Shown piece after piece: positions 32,076 through 36,084 of a stretch of 36,084 nt of DNA. The notes under the pieces were generated by a model. It was not told the origin of the DNA and made no database searches. It saw nothing but the letters and a program-made list of their open reading frames with translations. The translations under genes and the position numbers were made by a program. Location: contig JBBHKE010001856.1 of assembly GCA_037447655.1 (NCBI GenBank), forward strand, positions 345,315 through 381,398, written 5' to 3'. This stretch comes from Zygnema cylindricum. Its lineage: Eukaryota; Streptophyta; Zygnematophyceae; Zygnematales; Zygnemataceae. How positions within the stretch are numbered: the stretch's first letter is position 1; each line of letters starts with the position of its first letter.

Positions 32076-32229
32076 TGGCAAAACTTAAGATATTTTCCGA
32101 TACTCTACAAGTCTATCGTGTTCCGATACTCTACAAGTCTATCGTGTATCGCACTGCAGAAAAGCACTATTGTAGTGTGTGCAATTTACACTACTGGTTG
32201 CGATATTAGACACATTAAACTTTCATAAA

Positions 32230-33010
32230 GTACATGTACTTTCTCCTATATTACCTGTTTACGGTAAACTTACCACAGATTTAAATCAAACCTTCTAATT
32301 TTCCCTCAATGTGCAACTCTATGTGGAGGTGGGGATAAAATAATTATTTTCCATACTTAAGAAATGAAAATTTCATACGACATCAAAAAGTTGGTCGCAC
32401 GAAATTTCTACTTTTCCACAATGTAGGTTGGGCTCTTGCGATCTTTTTACTAAACAATTGAAATATGTAACAATGGATAACGTCGCTTGTAAAACTATAC
32501 TCTTAAGGGATTGGTATTTTCATTTTCTCCATGTGCAAGCTTCCCTACAAAGTTACTTAATACGTTATCGACACGCCCTAGATTTAATGCAAACACACAA
32601 ATTTTTATTTTTTATGTGCACCAAGACCCACCACATGACCTCAACCAGTTTATTGTGAATATTTTTTTTTTATCGTTGAACAAACCTTTCGGTGACGTTC
32701 TTCACGAAAGTGATTAAAAATCATTTGGATAAAAAGGATCGAGGAGCCCACCATCGAGCCTTCTAGTTGTTTTTAACTTGTGTCATTGCCTCCTTGGAGC
32801 TCAAGTTGTGTCACTCAACTGACAAAATTCCCTGACAAAACAGGTAAAAAGTATATCTTTGATAGCTGTAATTTGCCAAATTTTCCACCCGTCTAACCGA
32901 CCTTCCTGGTTGTGGACCTTAGATTCATACAATACTAAATCATCTTAAGCCGTAGGTTTCTTTATGGTGTGAGTAATTATGAACAACGATTGGTTGTTTC
33001 AATTATATGT
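32230..33010. other. No gene recognised
   Basis: AT-rich sequence between the inverted-repeat region and the TTA-flanked element. Short plus-strand frames (for example SLQSYLIRYRHALDLMQTHK near 32540-32600) look faintly coding but match nothing I know. Confidence 0.5.
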
Positions 33011-33014
33011 TTTA

Positions 33015-33967
33015 GGGTACGGCCCCATGTGGTTACGTATTGGTTTTTTTCTATCGTTTTCCTTTAAAACTTGGTGCTGTACAACTAAAGTTGCAACCGT
33101 ACGAAGAAATTGCAAAATTGTAGAGTACAATTTGCGTCATCCTCGCACTTAAGATGTACAAAAGTTGTGGTCTTGGATTTTTTCGACCCACTGTCATGTC
33201 ATTTTCAAACTTATCTTAAAACACATCGGCGATGTGCTTTGAATAAAGTTAAACCGCTTTCACAAATAGAAAGTCATATTCGTGCGGGTAAAAAGTTTTT
33301 AGAAGTTTATGACGACGAAAAAAAGTACAAGGTTGTTTATTTTTGTCCGCTTACATCTTGTAAGGTTTTTTTTTGCAAAGGTCTTAAGGCTACAATGCCA
33401 TTCACGGAAAGGTGAAAAATCTGTGAAGGCGCCAATGCAGCTCCTCTCTCACCTTGCCCTTTGCCTCTACTCCAAATTTCACTACTTCGCGACACCAATG
33501 AAGGAAGGCACAATGCTGAGGGCAGCCGCACGTGCACGAACCAAGTCACGCAAGGAAGAATCCAACAAACCCGCCCAAAAAACATTTTTTTTTTTTTATT
33601 TTACAGGGGCCTCGAGAATTCTACGTCCATTCATGGCAACCGGACAGGAGAGGCAAACGCAAAAGCATCTTGTTCAACCATGGCTGGAAGGCTGTACGTC
33701 TACAATGTCACGCAAAGACATGCGACGTACCAAGACGTTTCAAAAAATACAATGTCTTGCGACACTCCAAAGAGTTTCGAAAAATTCGGAGCTAAGACAA
33801 ATTGTAGACGTTGACAACCGTCACAAGCATTGTCGACATATACAATCGTCACAGCCTTAAGTAACAATTTCGTTGTTACACATTGAGACAGTCAAAACCG
33901 TGCACGGAGAATCTGCGCAAGAATTCAAAGTTAGTTCGCTAAATTAGAATTACATGGGGCCGTACCA
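33015..33967. mobile_element. PIF/Harbinger-like element, TTA target
   Basis: Inverted terminal repeats GGTACGGCCCCATGT (33016-33030) and complement ACATGGGGCCGTACC (33952-33966), flanked by TTA at 33012-33014 and 33968-33970. A 3-bp TTA duplication with G-rich termini fits PIF/Harbinger. Length is 953 bp. No DDE transposase is seen, so it is non-autonomous or has captured other sequence. Coding-looking segments inside are described separately. Confidence 0.65.
33110..33795 (+). CDS. Cys/His-rich coding remnant inside the TTA-flanked element
   Basis: A frame ending at 33415 encodes SCHFQTYLKTHRRCALNKVK and then KYKVVYFCPLTSCKVFF. After a GTGAAA donor (33412) and a long T-run plus ACAG acceptor (33603-33606), a second frame encodes GPREFYVHSWQPDRRGKRK and LQCHAKTCDVPRRFKKYNVL-RHSKEF before a stop. 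Both halves carry a C-x4-C module followed by basic/aromatic residues, suggesting a repeated zinc-binding fold of DNA-binding type. The splice phases of these two frames do not agree by my count, so the gene is mis-modelled or broken. Three frames overlap openly in 33309-33860, and I could not choose one firmly. Confidence 0.3.
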
Positions 33968-34466
33968 TTAGGTACACGATGTTTAGTTTGATGAACTTTA
34001 AAGGCTTAGCCCATGTCTGTGTCACTCTTGTCTTCATACGCAGTGTATTGGTTTCTTCTCTCCTTTGTATCCAAATGGTTAACTTGTGTTGAACTTGTGG
34101 TGGTTTTTGCAATAGAGCCTCAATTTGTTTGTTTGTTTGGAGAAGAGTTTTTTTCATATGAATGTGTACGATATCAAAATAATTGTTTAACTTAAAATTT
34201 GCTATGGATTACATGTTGTTATCTACGATGGACATCTTTTGAGAATTCGAGAGTCCGTAAGTTTTGTCGTTTTCATAAGGAGACACGAATTTGTAAAATT
34301 GTAACAAAATATAATCCGTCAACTCACACACATTGTCGCAAAAACAGTCGTTTGTAAATCTTTGGTTGGTTCTTGTAGTCGTTACGAATCCTATGTGATT
34401 TTGGTATTTTGATTAAATTGACAAAACATTTCACCAAACCATGACCAAAAGCCGCCATATATATAA

Positions 34467-34560
<94 letters not shown>
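34467..34560. repeat. (AT)n microsatellite, ~90 bp
   Basis: Perfect alternating AT run capable of cruciform extrusion. Flanking 33971-34460 and 34560-35130 hold no gene I can support; the latter's right part may be rhomboid 3' UTR on the minus strand. Confidence 0.95.
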
Positions 34561-34565
<5 letters not shown>

Positions 34566-35130
34566 GAGAAACAAAGCCTCAATGTTAACATTCACAGAAC
34601 AATAATTGTTCCGAAAAGTCATAAGCTATACTACATAAAAACAAAAAATTATCATCAATAATAATCACATTATGTGAAGCGCTTATTTGCAAACAATCAA
34701 TTTTTTGCAATGAACATATAAGGAAACTACAAGGAAAAGACAAAAAATAATAACATCAGGTACTTGAAAATGAATAATTAAAAAAATGAAACTAAAATGA
34801 AACTTATAGTACCACAAGATCTGACGTACATTAGACATTAAAACGGTCAACGACAAACCTAATTTTCCGCCGTCCTTAAACCCAAAAAACAAGTATCGAC
34901 TAAAAATATAAATTTCACATAAGGAGATTTTATTGCATTACTTGCTACAACATTTGGGTACAAACTACAATAGACGGGAAAAGCTTTTCCCTTACACTAC
35001 ATGTTTATTAAATGTCAAAGTTCAAAAATATATTTACTGTTATACCTACAACATCTGTCAAAGAGAAATTAAAAGTAAAAGAACAAAAACAAAGAAGTAA
35101 AAGAATATTGTTTTTCTGTCGCACCTATTA

Positions 35131-35256
35131 TTATAATCCAGGGAAGCCGAGGCGTTGCAGGAGGGAGAGCTCCACAGGTTGTCCGGAGCTCCTTGCGAGT
35201 CTCCACACGGGGCCCAGAATCCACGCACTCGCGATGCCTCCGAGAAGACCGCCAAG
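35131..35256 (-). CDS. Rhomboid-family intramembrane protease, terminal exon
   Basis: A minus-strand exon after a TTTCCTAG acceptor, reading LGGLLGGIASAWILGPVW then RLARSSGQPVELSLLQRLGF and ending PGL at tandem TAA stops. The (H)LGGLLGG-x-x-x-AW-x-LGP pattern is the last transmembrane segment of rhomboid proteins, where the catalytic His lies just before the GG; here it would be in the preceding exon. Rhomboids cleave transmembrane substrates with a Ser-His dyad. The exon is far more GC-rich than its surroundings. The upstream intron is filled with a minisatellite, and earlier exons are outside the window. It could instead be an inactive rhomboid-like protein (derlin or iRhom type); the Ser/His residues are not in view. 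Confidence 0.7.
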   Translation of the reverse strand, partial: LGGLLGGIASAWILGPVWRLARSSGQPVELSLLQRLGFPGL

Positions 35257-35274
35257 CTAGGAAAGATACCGGGA

Positions 35275-35770
35275 GCAAAAAGTGATTAAAAAGTGACCAA
35301 AAAGTGACAAAAAAATGAGCAGAAAGTGATAAAAAAGTGACCAAAAAGTGACCAAAATGTGACTGGAAAGTGACAGAAAAGTGACTGAAAAAGTGACCAA
35401 AAAGTGACAGAAAGTGACAGAAAAGTGACCAAAAAGTAACCGGAGAGTGACAAAAGTGACTGAAAAAATGACCAAAATGTGACAGAAAAATGACAGAAAA
35501 GTGACAAAAAAGTGACAAAAAAGTGGCCAAAAAGTGACCGGAAAGTGAAGAAAAGTGACTGAAAAAGTGACCAAAAAGTGACAAAAAAGTGACCAAAAAG
35601 TGAACTGAAAGTGACAGAGAAATGACTGAAGAAGTGACCAAAAAGTGAAAGAAAAATAACAGAAAAGTGACCAACAAGTGACAGAAAAGTGAGCAGAAAC
35701 TGATCAAAAAGTGACCAAAAAGCGACCAAAGAGCGACCAAAAAGGGACCAAAAAGTTACCAAAAAGTGAC
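35275..35770. repeat. (AAAAGTGACC)n 10-11-bp minisatellite
   Basis: Roughly 45 imperfect units (AAAAAGTGACC, GAAAGTGACAG, AAAAAGTGACTG) immediately upstream of the rhomboid exon acceptor on the minus strand. Phe/Ser/His/Leu ORFs across it are artefacts. A related AACCAGTGAAAAGAC repeat runs at 36008-36084 after a purine-rich tract at 35930-36002. Confidence 0.95.
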
Positions 35771-36084
35771 CACATAGTCAGAAAAGAGTCACCAAAAAAT
35801 TCGAAAAAAAAAAGACACATACAACGTCACCAGAAAAGTCAGGAAAAGTCGGAAAAAAGTAACCAAAAAAGTAAGAAAAAAACGAAAAAACAGAAATCAA
35901 CCAGCACTTCAAATCCCTTTGAAAAATGGAAAGAAATAGAGAGGGAGAGGGATAGGGCGAGAAAAGGGACAGGGAGAGAAAGAGGGGCGGAGGGGGGGAG
36001 AGCGGGACCAGCGAAAAACCAGTGAAAAACTAGTCAAAGACGAGTGAAAAGACAGTGAACAACCAGTGAAAAGACAATAAAAAG

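Noticed and set aside
33309-33860. 183-residue plus-strand ORF
   Set aside because: Longest frame in the TTA-flanked element, but it switches between the apparent coding frames and crosses a T-run with splice-like signals. Neighbouring frames look more protein-like.
35069-35762. Long Phe/Ser/His/Leu ORFs of up to 223 residues (minus)
   Set aside because: Translations of the 10-11-bp minisatellite in other frames; the true exon is 35131-35256 in a different frame.
1-36084. tRNA, rRNA or other structured RNA genes
   Set aside because: I saw no convincing tRNA cloverleaf or rRNA segment on either strand by eye. A dedicated covariance search would be needed to exclude small RNAs.

Overview
This is a eukaryotic nuclear window: very AT-rich, full of microsatellites, minisatellites and small transposons, with genes split into short exons by GT-AG introns. 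Continuous ORFs are therefore nearly useless, and genes had to be found by joining exons whose phases agree. The mix suggests a photosynthetic or plant-related eukaryote (alga or related protist): an NHL-repeat protein most like the plant EMB1974/SOQ1/NHLRC2 group, an acyl-activating enzyme like plant AAE17/18, and degenerate plant-type (TTTAGGG-like) repeats. I cannot name the organism. All family assignments are from memory of family signatures, without searches.

Layout. Positions ~1-19,923 (minus strand) hold one NHL-repeat gene whose internal part lies in a near-identical 5.6-kb segmental duplication (copy A ~3987-9600, copy A' ~11949-17560). The same four exons occur in both copies, and the exon phases would allow an in-frame internal duplication of 167 residues. 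Between the copies sits a non-duplicated block (9601-11948) carrying the first four exons of a different gene, an AAE17/18-like acyl-CoA synthetase, cut off before its catalytic core. This is either a real rearrangement or an assembly/haplotype artefact. The NHL introns also hold a hAT element with a TA-target MITE inserted exactly at its end.

Positions 20,980-23,421 (minus) hold a small unrecognised gene, with a convincing terminal exon and a probable first exon separated by an intron packed with MITE-like sequence. A CpG-rich, tandemly repeated interval (23,560-24,620) separates it from plus-strand genes.

Positions 25,109-26,973 (plus) hold a four-exon Crypton/Ndc10-type tyrosine recombinase with its catalytic motifs visible. 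Directly downstream (27,561-28,793) are the last two exons of EMC7, the ER membrane protein complex subunit. Splice phases would allow recombinase exons to join the EMC7 membrane tail, and no lumenal EMC7 domain is recognisable upstream.

From ~30,200 to 34,000 the window is transposon territory: two long TA-flanked MITEs, a diverged inverted-repeat pair, and a 953-bp TTA-flanked element with 15-bp terminal inverted repeats containing cysteine/histidine-rich coding remnants. The right end (35,131-35,256, minus) is the terminal exon of a rhomboid-family membrane protease, preceded by an intron filled with a ~500-bp (AAAAGTGACC)-type minisatellite.

The genes do not form a pathway. What stands out is structural: an exon-duplicating rearrangement trapping a gene fragment, a nested hAT/MITE pair, and a recombinase abutting and possibly fused to EMC7.
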